Below are positions 47,301 through 55,400 of a DNA stretch of 64,000 nt, piece by piece. Every line of letters begins with the position of its first letter. Within the stretch, counting starts at the first letter, position 1. The position numbers and the translations under genes were made by a program. Source of the stretch: Verrucomicrobiia bacterium (GTDB taxonomy: Bacteria; Patescibacteriota; Saccharimonadia; Saccharimonadales; Saccharimonadaceae); NCBI GenBank assembly GCA_035629335.1, contig DASPIB010000001.1, forward strand, positions 372,001 to 436,000, written 5' to 3'. The notes beneath the pieces were generated by a model that saw only the letters and a list, made by a program, of their open reading frames with translations, searched no databases and was not told the origin of the DNA.

Positions 47301-48779
47301 TCAATTCAACAGAGACGTCTTCTTTAGCTGACTCTTCAGTTTTTCACGCGCATGATTAGTTTTCACGAGTTCCAGCCAGGCTGGCTTTGGGCTACTCAGG
47401 CGTTTTGTCAGGATTTCAACCACGTCACCAGCTTTTAGCGGGGTGTCAAAAGAGGCAATCTTGCCATTAATCTTACAGCCAGCAGCGTGCTTAGCAATAT
47501 CACTATGGACCAAGTAGGCAAAATCCAGCGGCAGTGCGCCTTCAGGTAGGTTGTAAATGTCGCCCTTTGGTGAATACACAAAAATACGATCACCAAACAG
47601 GTCAATTTTGAGCTGGCTCAATGGTACATCTTGGTTGACTTTTAATTTGATGGCAATTTCTTGCAGCTGGGTGATCCACTGCAGTTCCATGGGCAAAGCG
47701 GCGGTACGGCGTTTTTTGTAAGAGGAGCTGCTTTTTTGGGCATGGTAATGAAAGCTGGCGGCCAGCCCGCGTTCGGCGTATTCGTGCATGTCATGGGTGC
47801 GAATCTGAAACTCGACAATTTGCTTATTAGGGGTAATAACCGTGGTATGTAGGCTTTGGTAGCCATTCGGTTTTGGTGCCGCAATGTAATCTTTAATGCG
47901 GGCAATCATTGGCTGGTACAAGCTATGGAGAATGCCGAGCACCTTATAACAAGCCGCGTGATCTTCAACGATAATCCGTAGGGCAATCAGGTCGTAGATA
48001 TCGTCAATGTTCCCATCAACTTTATGGAGCTTTTTATGGAGACTATAAATGCTTTTGATGCGGCCGTCGATGGTGTGCGGGATGTGTTCACGGCGGAGTG
48101 TCGCGGCAACTTCTTGGCGCACTATAGCCAGCTTGCGATGTGATTTACCGAGCCGGTCTTTCATGAGCTTTTTAAGGTGCTTAAATTCTCTTGGTTCAAT
48201 GTAGCTAAACGCCAGTTCTTCAATCTGCATTCGGACCCGCCCCATACCAAGCCGATCTGCCAGGGGCGCAAATACCTCAAGGCTCTCGCGGGCGATTTTT
48301 TGTTGTTTTTCCGGCGGCATGTGCTGTAGAGTGCGTAAATTGTGGAGCCGGTCGGCGAGTTTTATGATAATCACCCGCACATCCTGACCAACAGCAATCA
48401 GCAATTTGCTTAAATTATCTTTGGTTTGCGGAAGGTAGCTAGAAATATCGCGCATACCTGCCCGGGCTTGGCTTACTTTTGTGACACCGTCAACTAAAAA
48501 GGCAACGTTGCGGCCGAATAAGTTTTCGATTTCTGCTAACGTCGCAGCGGTGTCTTCGACCGTATCGTGGAGCACGCCCGCGAGAACCGTGTCGATATCC
48601 ATGCCCCAATCAATCAGCGTATCGGCGACCGCCAGTGGATGCGTAATGTACGGCTCGCCACTTTTGCGCTTTTGCCCGCGGTGTTTTTCAGTGGCATAGT
48701 CAATCGCGTGCTCGAGCTCAGCGAGCATATCTTCGGCATAAAAGGGTTTTGCGCTGGCTAGCAGGTCGCGTTTTTTCAT
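47301..48779 (-). CDS. rel: Short bifunctional (p)ppGpp synthetase/hydrolase, Rel-type
   Basis: A 492-residue protein. An HD hydrolase domain (AGVLHDTVEDT near 67-77 and KLADRLHNLRTL) leads, then the synthetase domain with RIKDYIAAPKPNGYQSLHT (RxKD type, as in bifunctional Rel/SpoT) and QIRTHDMHEYAERG. A TGS domain follows near 395-455 (LFGDRIFVYSPKGDIYNLPEG). The C-terminal helical, zinc-finger and ACT parts of full-length Rel (about 740 residues) are missing. It makes and degrades the starvation alarmone. TATAAT ends 7 bases before the ATG. Confidence 0.92.
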   Translation of the reverse strand: MKKRDLLASAKPFYAEDMLAELEHAIDYATEKHRGQKRKSGEPYITHPLAVADTLIDWGMDIDTVLAGVLHDTVEDTAATLAEIENLFGRNVAFLVDGVTKVSQARAGMRDISSYLPQTKDNLSKLLIAVGQDVRVIIIKLADRLHNLRTLQHMPPEKQQKIARESLEVFAPLADRLGMGRVRMQIEELAFSYIEPREFKHLKKLMKDRLGKSHRKLAIVRQEVAATLRREHIPHTIDGRIKSIYSLHKKLHKVDGNIDDIYDLIALRIIVEDHAACYKVLGILHSLYQPMIARIKDYIAAPKPNGYQSLHTTVITPNKQIVEFQIRTHDMHEYAERGLAASFHYHAQKSSSSYKKRRTAALPMELQWITQLQEIAIKLKVNQDVPLSQLKIDLFGDRIFVYSPKGDIYNLPEGALPLDFAYLVHSDIAKHAAGCKINGKIASFDTPLKAGDVVEILTKRLSSPKPAWLELVKTNHAREKLKSQLKKTSLLN

Positions 48780-48786
48780 AGCTACT

Positions 48787-48792
48787 ATTATA
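48787..48792 (-). promoter_or_regulatory. -10 box for leaderless rel
   Basis: Minus-strand TATAAT, 7 bases from the ATG at 48779. Confidence 0.5.
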
Positions 48793-48822
48793 GAGTATTT
48801 CTTAATGGAGGCAGAATTAACT

Positions 48823-48849
48823 GAGGTCTAGAGCTTTGCTCCAGACCTC
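48823..48849. terminator. Hairpin after the 127-residue unknown gene
   Basis: GAGGTCT pairs with AGACCTC, with GAGC/GCTC inside, loop TTT. No T-run follows. It ends 5 bases before the stop of the minus-strand gene at 48855. Confidence 0.45.
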
Positions 48850-48854
48850 TACTG

Positions 48855-49238
48855 CTATCCCTGCGAGCGGAAGTACTCTAGGATTGCTCGCAGAATAGCT
48901 GCATGTTGGCTTGGTGCTAGTTCAGCCGCAGACTTTCGAGCCAATTCTTGAATTTTCTGTGCATGCTCGGCGCTATGCTCCGGAAAAACCGCCGGCGGCA
49001 CCGGCAGATCAGTGTGATATGTCTTCCATCCTGAGCTAGACTTTTCAAGACGAAAAAGAATGGAATTTCCAGATATCTCCACCTTAAGCATGAGCGGATC
49101 AGACGTAAAAAGCGTGGCTTCTCTGCGCTGGCCATCAAGTATAACCGGCAAGGTAGGCTTTTTACTAGCGGTTCCAGATGCTTTAAGCGCCTCGAGGAAC
49201 TTGTTTACATCCTCGTTGTGAATCGAAAGCTTAACCAT
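48855..49238 (-). CDS. Unknown 127-residue protein
   Basis: A soluble protein with a helical start (VKLSIHNEDVNKFLEALKAS), a beta-rich middle (VILDGQRREATLFT and LMLKVEISGNSILFRLEKS) and a helical C-terminus (LARKSAAELAPSQHAAILRA). No family is recognised. TGGAGCGG before the ATG at 49238 fixes the start. It lies between rel and gap and is divergent from gap. Confidence 0.6.
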   Translation of the reverse strand: MVKLSIHNEDVNKFLEALKASGTASKKPTLPVILDGQRREATLFTSDPLMLKVEISGNSILFRLEKSSSGWKTYHTDLPVPPAVFPEHSAEHAQKIQELARKSAAELAPSQHAAILRAILEYFRSQG

Positions 49239-49369
49239 AGCCGCTCCATTCGCCAATTCTGACTCCGCTTAATTAAATCATGATAAAAAAATCTTGTAAA
49301 TAATAATGTTTTCCGGCGCTAAACACGATCAGAGTTAGTTTCCTTAGCGCACCCTTTACTGATTTGCGA

Positions 49370-49390
49370 TTATGCTTATAATAAGCATAA
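49370..49390 (+). promoter_or_regulatory. Promoter of gap inside a perfect 21-base palindrome
   Basis: TTATGCTTAT, a central A and ATAAGCATAA form a perfect inverted repeat; the -10 box TATAAT at 49377-49382 is at its centre. A TTTACT at 49355-49360 could be the -35 with 16-base spacing. A repressor bound here would block RNA polymerase. The regulator is not identified. Confidence 0.7.
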
Positions 49391-49414
49391 AAGACATAAA
49401 CCGAAGGGAGAGCC

Positions 49415-50437
49415 ATGGCTCGAGTAAAAGTTGCTATCAATGGATTTGGCCGAATTGGCCGTAATGCCTTTAAAATTGCTTTCGAACGCGACGACATTGA
49501 GATTGTCGCCGTCAACGACCTTACCGATGCGAAAACGCTGGCACATCTGTTAAAATACGACTCTAATTATGGAATTTACCAGCACGAAGTGCAAGCGAGC
49601 GATGGAGAAATCGTGGTCAATGGCACGAAAATTCAGGTGCTTGCTGAACGTGAACCAGGTAAGCTGCCGTGGCGCGACTTACATATTGACGTGGTGATTG
49701 AAAGCACGGGCTTTTTTGTCGATCCGAAATTAGCTCGAGCGCATATCGACCAAGCGGGTGCTAAAAAAGTGATTATTAGCGCGCCAGCCAAGGGCGAAGG
49801 CTCGGATACGATTGTGCTTGGGGTTAACGAGGACAAGCTAAAAGCAGATGATGTTAAAGACGTGCTCAACAACGGTAGCTGCACGACAAACTGCATCACG
49901 CCAGTTATGGCAGTGCTCGAGAGCAATTTTGGCATTGAAAAAGCCATGATGACCACTGTGCATAGCTACACTGCCGATCAACGCCTGCAAGATGCACCCC
50001 ATAAAGACCTGCGCCGCGCCCGGGCTGCTGCCGAAAATATTGTCCCAACCAGTACCGGCGCGAGCCTCGCAGCTGGCCAGGTGATTCCATCTTTGAACGG
50101 TGTCTTTGGCGGGTTGTCGTTGCGGGTGCCGACACCGGTTGTGAGTTTAAGCGATTTTGTGGTCGTAACCAAGCGCGATACCACCGCTGAAGAAATTAAT
50201 GAAGTCTTTAAGAAGGCAGCTGACCTGCCTTTTTACCAAGGAATTCTAGCGGTCACCGAAGAGCCAGTAGTATCGAGCGACATGAAAGGCAATAGCCATA
50301 GCGCAATTGTTGACCTGGGGCTCACCAGCGTGGTGGGCGGCAACCTAGTGAAAGTTGTGGCCTGGTATGATAACGAATGGGGTTTCTCGAACCGCCTCGT
50401 TGAATTAACGGCTGACGTTGGTCGGACGGTCAAATAG
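49415..50437 (+). CDS. gap: Glyceraldehyde-3-phosphate dehydrogenase
   Basis: A 340-residue enzyme that oxidises glyceraldehyde 3-phosphate to 1,3-bisphosphoglycerate with NAD(P). GFGRIGRNAFKIA is the NAD site; the active Cys is in NNGSCTTNCITPV near 152, with HSYTADQRLQDAPH and the C-terminal WYDNEWGFSNR. It heads a sugar-metabolism run with rpiB, rpe, split transketolase, fba and a PfkB kinase. GAAGGGAGAG lies before the ATG. Confidence 0.96.
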   Translation: MARVKVAINGFGRIGRNAFKIAFERDDIEIVAVNDLTDAKTLAHLLKYDSNYGIYQHEVQASDGEIVVNGTKIQVLAEREPGKLPWRDLHIDVVIESTGFFVDPKLARAHIDQAGAKKVIISAPAKGEGSDTIVLGVNEDKLKADDVKDVLNNGSCTTNCITPVMAVLESNFGIEKAMMTTVHSYTADQRLQDAPHKDLRRARAAAENIVPTSTGASLAAGQVIPSLNGVFGGLSLRVPTPVVSLSDFVVVTKRDTTAEEINEVFKKAADLPFYQGILAVTEEPVVSSDMKGNSHSAIVDLGLTSVVGGNLVKVVAWYDNEWGFSNRLVELTADVGRTVK

Positions 50438-50447
50438 GTTTAGGACT

Positions 50448-50903
50448 ATGAAGATTTTTCTTGCTGCCGATCACCAAGGCTTCCATATGAAGGAGGAGGT
50501 GTTTGCCTATTTATCAAAGCATGGCTACGACGTTGAAGACGTTGGGGATGCAGTGCTCGATCCCGAAGATGATTTCCCAGAATTCGCCCAACAAGCTGCA
50601 CTGAAGGTACTCGGTGAAGATGAAAAAACCGATCCGCGAGCGATTCTTATTTGCGGTGGCGGCCAGGGCATGTGTATGGCCGCAAATCGCTTTCGCGGTA
50701 TTCGGGCCAGTGTTATCTGGGACGCTTACGAAGCCAAAATGACACGCAACGACAACGACAGCAACGTACTTTGCCTGCCATCACGAGTACTGCAGGACGA
50801 CGAACAAGCCTGGAAGGGCATAATTGAAACTTGGCTCAATACCCCATTTGCCGGTGCGGCGCGCTACGTTCGGCGTAACCGCCAATTAGACGAGTTGTCG
50901 TGA
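50448..50903 (+). CDS. rpiB: Ribose-5-phosphate isomerase B
   Basis: A 151-residue RpiB/LacAB-family isomerase that interconverts ribose 5-phosphate and ribulose 5-phosphate. KIFLAADHQGFHMKEEV opens it, with CGGGQGMCMAANRFRGIRA carrying the active-site loop near 70-88, and NVLCLPSRV. I start at 50448 since the family begins with this motif. A TTTAGGA lies before the ATG. It ends by overlapping the rpe start. Confidence 0.92.
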   Translation: MKIFLAADHQGFHMKEEVFAYLSKHGYDVEDVGDAVLDPEDDFPEFAQQAALKVLGEDEKTDPRAILICGGGQGMCMAANRFRGIRASVIWDAYEAKMTRNDNDSNVLCLPSRVLQDDEQAWKGIIETWLNTPFAGAARYVRRNRQLDELS

Positions 50904-51553
50904 TGCCGGTGGTGTGTCCTTGCATTACTGCTTCGACGCCGGCTGAATACCAGCAGCAGCTTGAACGAGTAACGCCTTTTGCTAGCCGGATTCATGTTGA
51001 TTTCATGGATGGCAGCTTTGCGCCTACCAAAAGTATCGCACCAATTCAAGCCTGGTGGCCAGAGACACTCAAGGCGGACCTGCATGTTATGTTTCAGAAG
51101 CCTTTGCAGCATCTGGAGACGTTAATAAGTTTGCAGCCACACCTAATTATTGTGCATGCCGAGGCAGAAGGTGACCTTGTGGGTATGCTCGAGCATATTA
51201 AAAAGCTGCACATAAAGGCAGGGGTGGCGTTACTGCAGTCAACCGCGCCTGAAACCGCCCGCGCACTCATCGAGGCCGCCGATCATGTTTTGATTTTTAG
51301 TGGTGATTTAGGGAAGTTCGGCGGGCAAGCCGACATGATGCTGCTTGATAAAGTTGCGGCGGTAAAAGCAATTAATCCGATAGCGGAAATCGGTTGGGAT
51401 GGCGGTGTAAATACTGCTACTGCCGGTGCGATTGCTCAAAGCGGCGTTGCGGTGCTGAACGCTGGCGGTGCAATTCAAAAAGCCCAGGATCCAAAAGCTG
51501 CTTACGACGCGCTGGTAGCTGCGCCTAGCTCAGAAAGCCAAGCTGCGCTATAA
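50903..51553 (+). CDS. rpe: Ribulose-phosphate 3-epimerase-like protein
   Basis: A 216-residue TIM barrel with CPCITASTPAEY in place of the usual PSxLxAD opening, HVDFMDGSFAPTKSI, DLHVMFQKP, and IGWDGGVNTATAG near the end. The metal-binding His/Asp pairs are present. It interconverts ribulose and xylulose 5-phosphate, linking rpiB to transketolase. Its ATG overlaps the rpiB TGA by one base; a GTG at 50900 is also possible. A likely member of the hexose/pentose branch. Confidence 0.87.
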   Translation: MPVVCPCITASTPAEYQQQLERVTPFASRIHVDFMDGSFAPTKSIAPIQAWWPETLKADLHVMFQKPLQHLETLISLQPHLIIVHAEAEGDLVGMLEHIKKLHIKAGVALLQSTAPETARALIEAADHVLIFSGDLGKFGGQADMMLLDKVAAVKAINPIAEIGWDGGVNTATAGAIAQSGVAVLNAGGAIQKAQDPKAAYDALVAAPSSESQAAL

Positions 51554-51554
51554 T
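51549..51554 (+). promoter_or_regulatory. -10 box upstream of the transketolase genes
   Basis: TATAAT overlaps the rpe stop and lies 10 bases before the ATG at 51565. Confidence 0.4.
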
Positions 51555-51564
51555 CATAAGCAGT

Positions 51565-52413
51565 ATGACAATTAAGCAATTAGAGCAAAAAGCCAATCTT
51601 ATTCGGCAAAGTATCATATCAATGCTGCTTGAAGCCGGCAGCGGCCATAGCGCCGGGCCGTTAGACCTCGCGGATATCTTCAGTGCGCTTTATTTTTCGG
51701 TCTTAAACCACGACCCAAAGAACCCGGATTGGGAAGAGCGTGACATTTTAATTCTAAGTAATGGTCACTGCGTGCCGGTGCGCTATGCGGCCATGGCAGA
51801 AGCCGGTTATTTCCCAAAGGAAGAGCTAAAAACTCTGCGCAAGTTCGGTTCTCGGCTGCAAGGCCACCCTGAACGATTAAAGCTACCGGGGCTGGAAACC
51901 ACCAGCGGCCCGCTGGGCAGTGGCCTGAGCCAGTCGGCGGGTATGGCGTATGCGCTGAAGTACTTCCAAAAAAATACTCGGCGCCAAGTATATACTGTGA
52001 CGGGAGATGGCGAGCTGAATGAAGGTAATATTTGGGAGGGTGTGATGTTTGCCGCCAAATATCGCCTCAGCAACTTAACAGTAATCGTTGACCGCAACAA
52101 CATCCAGATTGATGGCAATACCGAAGATATAATGCCGCTTGAAGACCTCCATGCTAAATGGGAGGCTTTTGGCTGGCACGTGCAAGAAATTGACGGTCAT
52201 AACATCGAGAGTATCATCGATGCGTGCAGCATGGCCCGGGCGATCGTTGAAAAACCGAGTGTCATTATTGCCCATACCATTCCCGGTAAAGACGTCGACT
52301 TTATGGAGTACGATTACCACTGGCACGGCATGCCGCCAAATTCTGACCAAGCCAAAGAAGCGCTTCATAAGCTCCGTTCGCTGTCTGGCCGTATAACAGG
52401 AGAACACGAATGA
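51565..52413 (+). CDS. tktA: Transketolase, N-terminal subunit
   Basis: A 282-residue subunit binding the diphosphate of thiamine: GHSAGPLDLADIF, a GHCVPVRYAAMAEAG, TSGPLGSGLSQSAGMA and VTGDGELNEGNIWEG with GDG-x-LNEG. Transketolase moves two-carbon units between sugar phosphates. The gene covers only the ThDP N-terminal half, with the C-terminal half encoded next as a separate subunit, as in archaea and many CPR. It overlaps the second gene by four bases (ATGA). Confidence 0.92.
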   Translation: MTIKQLEQKANLIRQSIISMLLEAGSGHSAGPLDLADIFSALYFSVLNHDPKNPDWEERDILILSNGHCVPVRYAAMAEAGYFPKEELKTLRKFGSRLQGHPERLKLPGLETTSGPLGSGLSQSAGMAYALKYFQKNTRRQVYTVTGDGELNEGNIWEGVMFAAKYRLSNLTVIVDRNNIQIDGNTEDIMPLEDLHAKWEAFGWHVQEIDGHNIESIIDACSMARAIVEKPSVIIAHTIPGKDVDFMEYDYHWHGMPPNSDQAKEALHKLRSLSGRITGEHE

Positions 52414-53405
52414 AATCTGACATGCATTTACGAGAAGATGCCTTTACCGAACAAGTACCAAAGGAACCGATTCGTAAAGGCTTTGGCCGAGGGCTCCTCG
52501 AAGCCGGAAAGCGCGACGAACAGGTGGTGGCTCTTTGCGCTGACCTAACCGATTCCACCCAAATGAGCCTATTTAAAGAAGAATTTCCCGATCGATTTAT
52601 TGAAGTCGGGGTGGCCGAACAAAACCTGGTGACTGTATCAAGTGGCATGTCGGCCCTGGGATATATTCCGTTTTGTTCAAGTTATGCGGCCTTTAGCCCG
52701 GGGCGAAACTGGGAACAAATCCGGACAACGATTGCGCTGAATGATCGGCCGGTAAAAATTGTTGGCTCGCACGCTGGCATTAGTGTTGGTCCAGACGGCG
52801 CCACTCACCAAATGCTCGAGGATATTGCTTTGATGCGTGTGCTGCCAAACATGGTGGTGGTGGCACCGGGCGATAGCGTGGAAGCCGAAAAAGCAACGAT
52901 GGCGCTAGCGCAAGACAAGCGGCCAGGGTATATTCGTTTAGCACGCGATAAATCTCCGATTTTCACTACCGATAAGACACCATTTACGCTAGGAAAAGCC
53001 TACGTGCTCCGTGAAGGCCACGACATCACACTGCTCGGCACCGGTGCGATGACCTACCAGCTACTGGCGGCCGCAAAAATGCTAGCGGGTGATGGCATTG
53101 AAGCCGAAGTGGTACATGTGCCAACAATAAAGCCGCTTGATGAAAAAACCATCATTCAAAGTGTCAAGAAGACTGGCCGGGCGCTTTCTGCCGAAGAAGG
53201 TCAGGCGGCGGCCGGATTCGGAAGCGCGATTGCTGAACTGCTTACCGAGCAACTACCCACACCGCTCAAGCGCATTGGCATTCCTGATATCTTTGGTGAA
53301 TCAGGGAAGCCCGAAGAGCTGCTGAAGCATTTTGGCCTCACCGGCACCCAGATGGCACTGCAAATTCACGACTTTATCGCTAACACCCCACAATACCATC
53401 AATAA
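52410..53405 (+). CDS. tktB: Transketolase, C-terminal subunit
   Basis: A 331-residue subunit with the pyrimidine-binding domain (ALCADLTDSTQMSLF, FIEVGVAEQNLVTVSSGM with the catalytic Glu, YAAFSPGRNWEQIR) and the C-terminal transketolase domain (from about 195). It completes the active site with the N-terminal subunit. The start lies within ATGA shared with the previous gene, and GAGAACACG precedes. Confidence 0.92.
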   Translation: MKSDMHLREDAFTEQVPKEPIRKGFGRGLLEAGKRDEQVVALCADLTDSTQMSLFKEEFPDRFIEVGVAEQNLVTVSSGMSALGYIPFCSSYAAFSPGRNWEQIRTTIALNDRPVKIVGSHAGISVGPDGATHQMLEDIALMRVLPNMVVVAPGDSVEAEKATMALAQDKRPGYIRLARDKSPIFTTDKTPFTLGKAYVLREGHDITLLGTGAMTYQLLAAAKMLAGDGIEAEVVHVPTIKPLDEKTIIQSVKKTGRALSAEEGQAAAGFGSAIAELLTEQLPTPLKRIGIPDIFGESGKPEELLKHFGLTGTQMALQIHDFIANTPQYHQ

Positions 53406-53418
53406 AGGGAACAACACT

Positions 53419-54330
53419 ATGGGTTTAAGTATTCAAGAAATTCGCAACCGTACCTTACGGGCGCGACACCTCATGCAGCGCTCGCGTCAGCAAGATTTTG
53501 CGGTCGGCGCTTTTAATATCGATAATCAAGAAACGCTCATCGCCGTGGCGCGGGCAGCGCAAGCCAAGCGGTCACCAGTGTTGGTGGAGGTTAGTGATGG
53601 CGAAGTAAAAGCCATTGGCCTTGAGAATATTCGCGATATGGTTGATAACTACCGCCAGGAATATGGCATCGAAATGTACTTAAACCTCGATCATAGCCCG
53701 AGCGTTGAAGCCGCCAAGCGCGGTATTGACGCCGGTTTTGAATTCATTCATATCGATATCAGCCAGGCCAATCATGAAGCTAGCGACGAAGAAATTATTG
53801 CCGGCACCAAAGAGGTAGTGGCTTACGCTAAATTTACGGGCGCGCTAGTAGAAAGCGAACCGCACTACTTTGGCGGCGGCTCGAATGTCTTTACGGAGGC
53901 AATCGATTACGAAGAAATTAGAAAAACCTTCAGCACCCCCGAAGGCGCAGCCGCGTTTGTAGAGGCAACGGGCATCGACACTTTTGCTGCGGCTATCGGC
54001 AACCTGCACGGTAAATATCCGGTGCCAAAAGAGCTCGACCTTGAACTACTAGCTCAAATCCGCAAAGCCATCCCCTGTGCTATTAGCTTGCATGGCGGCA
54101 GCGGCACTCCGCTACATTATTTTGAAGAAGCCGCCAAAATCGGCGTCAGCAAAATAAATATTAATAGCGATATGCGCTACGTATTTCGTAAAACCCTTGA
54201 AAAAGTCTTGGCGGATAACCCTACCGAATATGCGGTGGTAAAACTTATGCCCGAGGTATATAAAGCTGTGCAGCAAGTGGTTGAAGAAAAAATTGAGGCC
54301 TTTGGGAGTGCCGGGAAAGCCGTGGTCTAG
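53419..54330 (+). CDS. fba: Class II fructose-bisphosphate aldolase
   Basis: A 303-residue metal-dependent aldolase. Blocks are VGAFNIDNQETLIAVARAA, MYLNLDHSPSVEAAKRGID (active Asp/His), FIHIDISQANHEAS, IGNLHGKYP and LHGGSGTP, then VSKININSDMR. It cleaves fructose 1,6-bisphosphate to triose phosphates. The family also has tagatose-bisphosphate members (GatY/KbaY), which cannot be excluded. I start at 53419 as the upstream frame lies inside the transketolase gene. Confidence 0.9.
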   Translation: MGLSIQEIRNRTLRARHLMQRSRQQDFAVGAFNIDNQETLIAVARAAQAKRSPVLVEVSDGEVKAIGLENIRDMVDNYRQEYGIEMYLNLDHSPSVEAAKRGIDAGFEFIHIDISQANHEASDEEIIAGTKEVVAYAKFTGALVESEPHYFGGGSNVFTEAIDYEEIRKTFSTPEGAAAFVEATGIDTFAAAIGNLHGKYPVPKELDLELLAQIRKAIPCAISLHGGSGTPLHYFEEAAKIGVSKININSDMRYVFRKTLEKVLADNPTEYAVVKLMPEVYKAVQQVVEEKIEAFGSAGKAVV

Positions 54331-54338
54331 GAGAAAAT

Positions 54339-55310
54339 ATGCGACACGATCAGATAAGAATGGTAGCAGTGGGCACGGCAACGCAAGATGTATTTTTGGT
54401 CGGTGGAAAAATCTTCACCCCCTACTACGAAAATGGTGAAGATTTTACCCACATTCCGCTTGGCGAAAAGCTCGTAATGGACGATGTGGTGTTTGCCTCT
54501 GGAGGAAACGCTATGAACGCCGCCGTCACTTTCGCTCGCCAGGGGCTGTACAGCGAGTTTATTGGCTTTGTTGGTAATGATCCGGCCGGGCTCGCTATTG
54601 CCCGCGAGCTCGACGACGAAGGCGTCAGTACCCGATCGTTACATCAAGAAGATCATTTTAAAACCAGCTACTCTTCAATATTATTGGCGCCAAACGGGGA
54701 GCGCACGATTCTGCGCTTTTATGGTTCCACGCGCAGCCTAGAAGCAAAAGATTACGACCTTAGTCCGCTTGCCGAAGCCGATTGGGTGTATTTATCGTCG
54801 GTTGGCTCGATGGAACTGCTCGAACGCTGCGTCACTGAAGCTGCCAAACACGGTGTACAAATCGCTTTTAACCCTGGTACGGCCGAACTTACTTCACCGA
54901 AAAAAGTTCTGTCACTACTCGAAGATGTTAGTGTTTTGATTACTAACAAAGACGAAATGAAAAAACTCGTCCAAGGGGAAACCATGGCCGAACTCGTCCG
55001 TCACGCAGCGCGGTTAGTGCCAACGGTGGTGATTTCTGACGGCCCAAATGGAGCAATAGCGACTGATGGCCAAGTGGTGGTTGAAGCAGGGATGTACGAA
55101 GACGTAGCGGTCACCGACCGAACCGGGGCCGGGGATGCCTTTGGCTCGGGGTTTGTTAGCCATTGGGCAAAGGGGGCACCGCTAGAGGATGCGATGACTT
55201 TCGCCAGTGCTAACTCGACCTCGGTGGTGCAGCACATCGGCGCTAAGGCCGGGATTCTGCATAAGGGCGCACCGCTCCATGACATGCCGCTGAAGCAAGT
55301 CGCCTTTTAA
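54339..55310 (+). CDS. PfkB-family carbohydrate kinase
   Basis: A 323-residue ribokinase-fold enzyme. The substrate part carries ASGGNAMNAAVTFARQG; the ATP/anion-hole motif DRTGAGDAFGSGF is near 266-278 with its catalytic Asp272. The position directly after the aldolase makes fructose 6-phosphate or 1-phosphate kinase attractive, which would give the bisphosphate for aldolase without PfkA; this is inference. The closest family could equally be a ribo- or adenosine kinase. GGAGAAAATATG marks the start. Confidence 0.85.
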   Translation: MRHDQIRMVAVGTATQDVFLVGGKIFTPYYENGEDFTHIPLGEKLVMDDVVFASGGNAMNAAVTFARQGLYSEFIGFVGNDPAGLAIARELDDEGVSTRSLHQEDHFKTSYSSILLAPNGERTILRFYGSTRSLEAKDYDLSPLAEADWVYLSSVGSMELLERCVTEAAKHGVQIAFNPGTAELTSPKKVLSLLEDVSVLITNKDEMKKLVQGETMAELVRHAARLVPTVVISDGPNGAIATDGQVVVEAGMYEDVAVTDRTGAGDAFGSGFVSHWAKGAPLEDAMTFASANSTSVVQHIGAKAGILHKGAPLHDMPLKQVAF

Positions 55311-55372
55311 GCTGCCTATAGAACTCTGCAGGTACCCACGATTTGTATCGTGGCAATAATAAACGTTAGCAT

Positions 55373-55378
55373 GATATA
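55373..55378 (+). promoter_or_regulatory. -10 box of the 413-residue unknown gene
   Basis: TATACT lies 22 bases before the ATG at 55401, with an ACGAGGT ribosome site between. Confidence 0.45.
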
Positions 55379-55400
55379 CTGACATAAAACGAGGTAAAAA

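Noticed and set aside
49905-50184. Minus-strand frames inside gap
   Set aside because: They are arginine-rich shadows of the gap coding strand.
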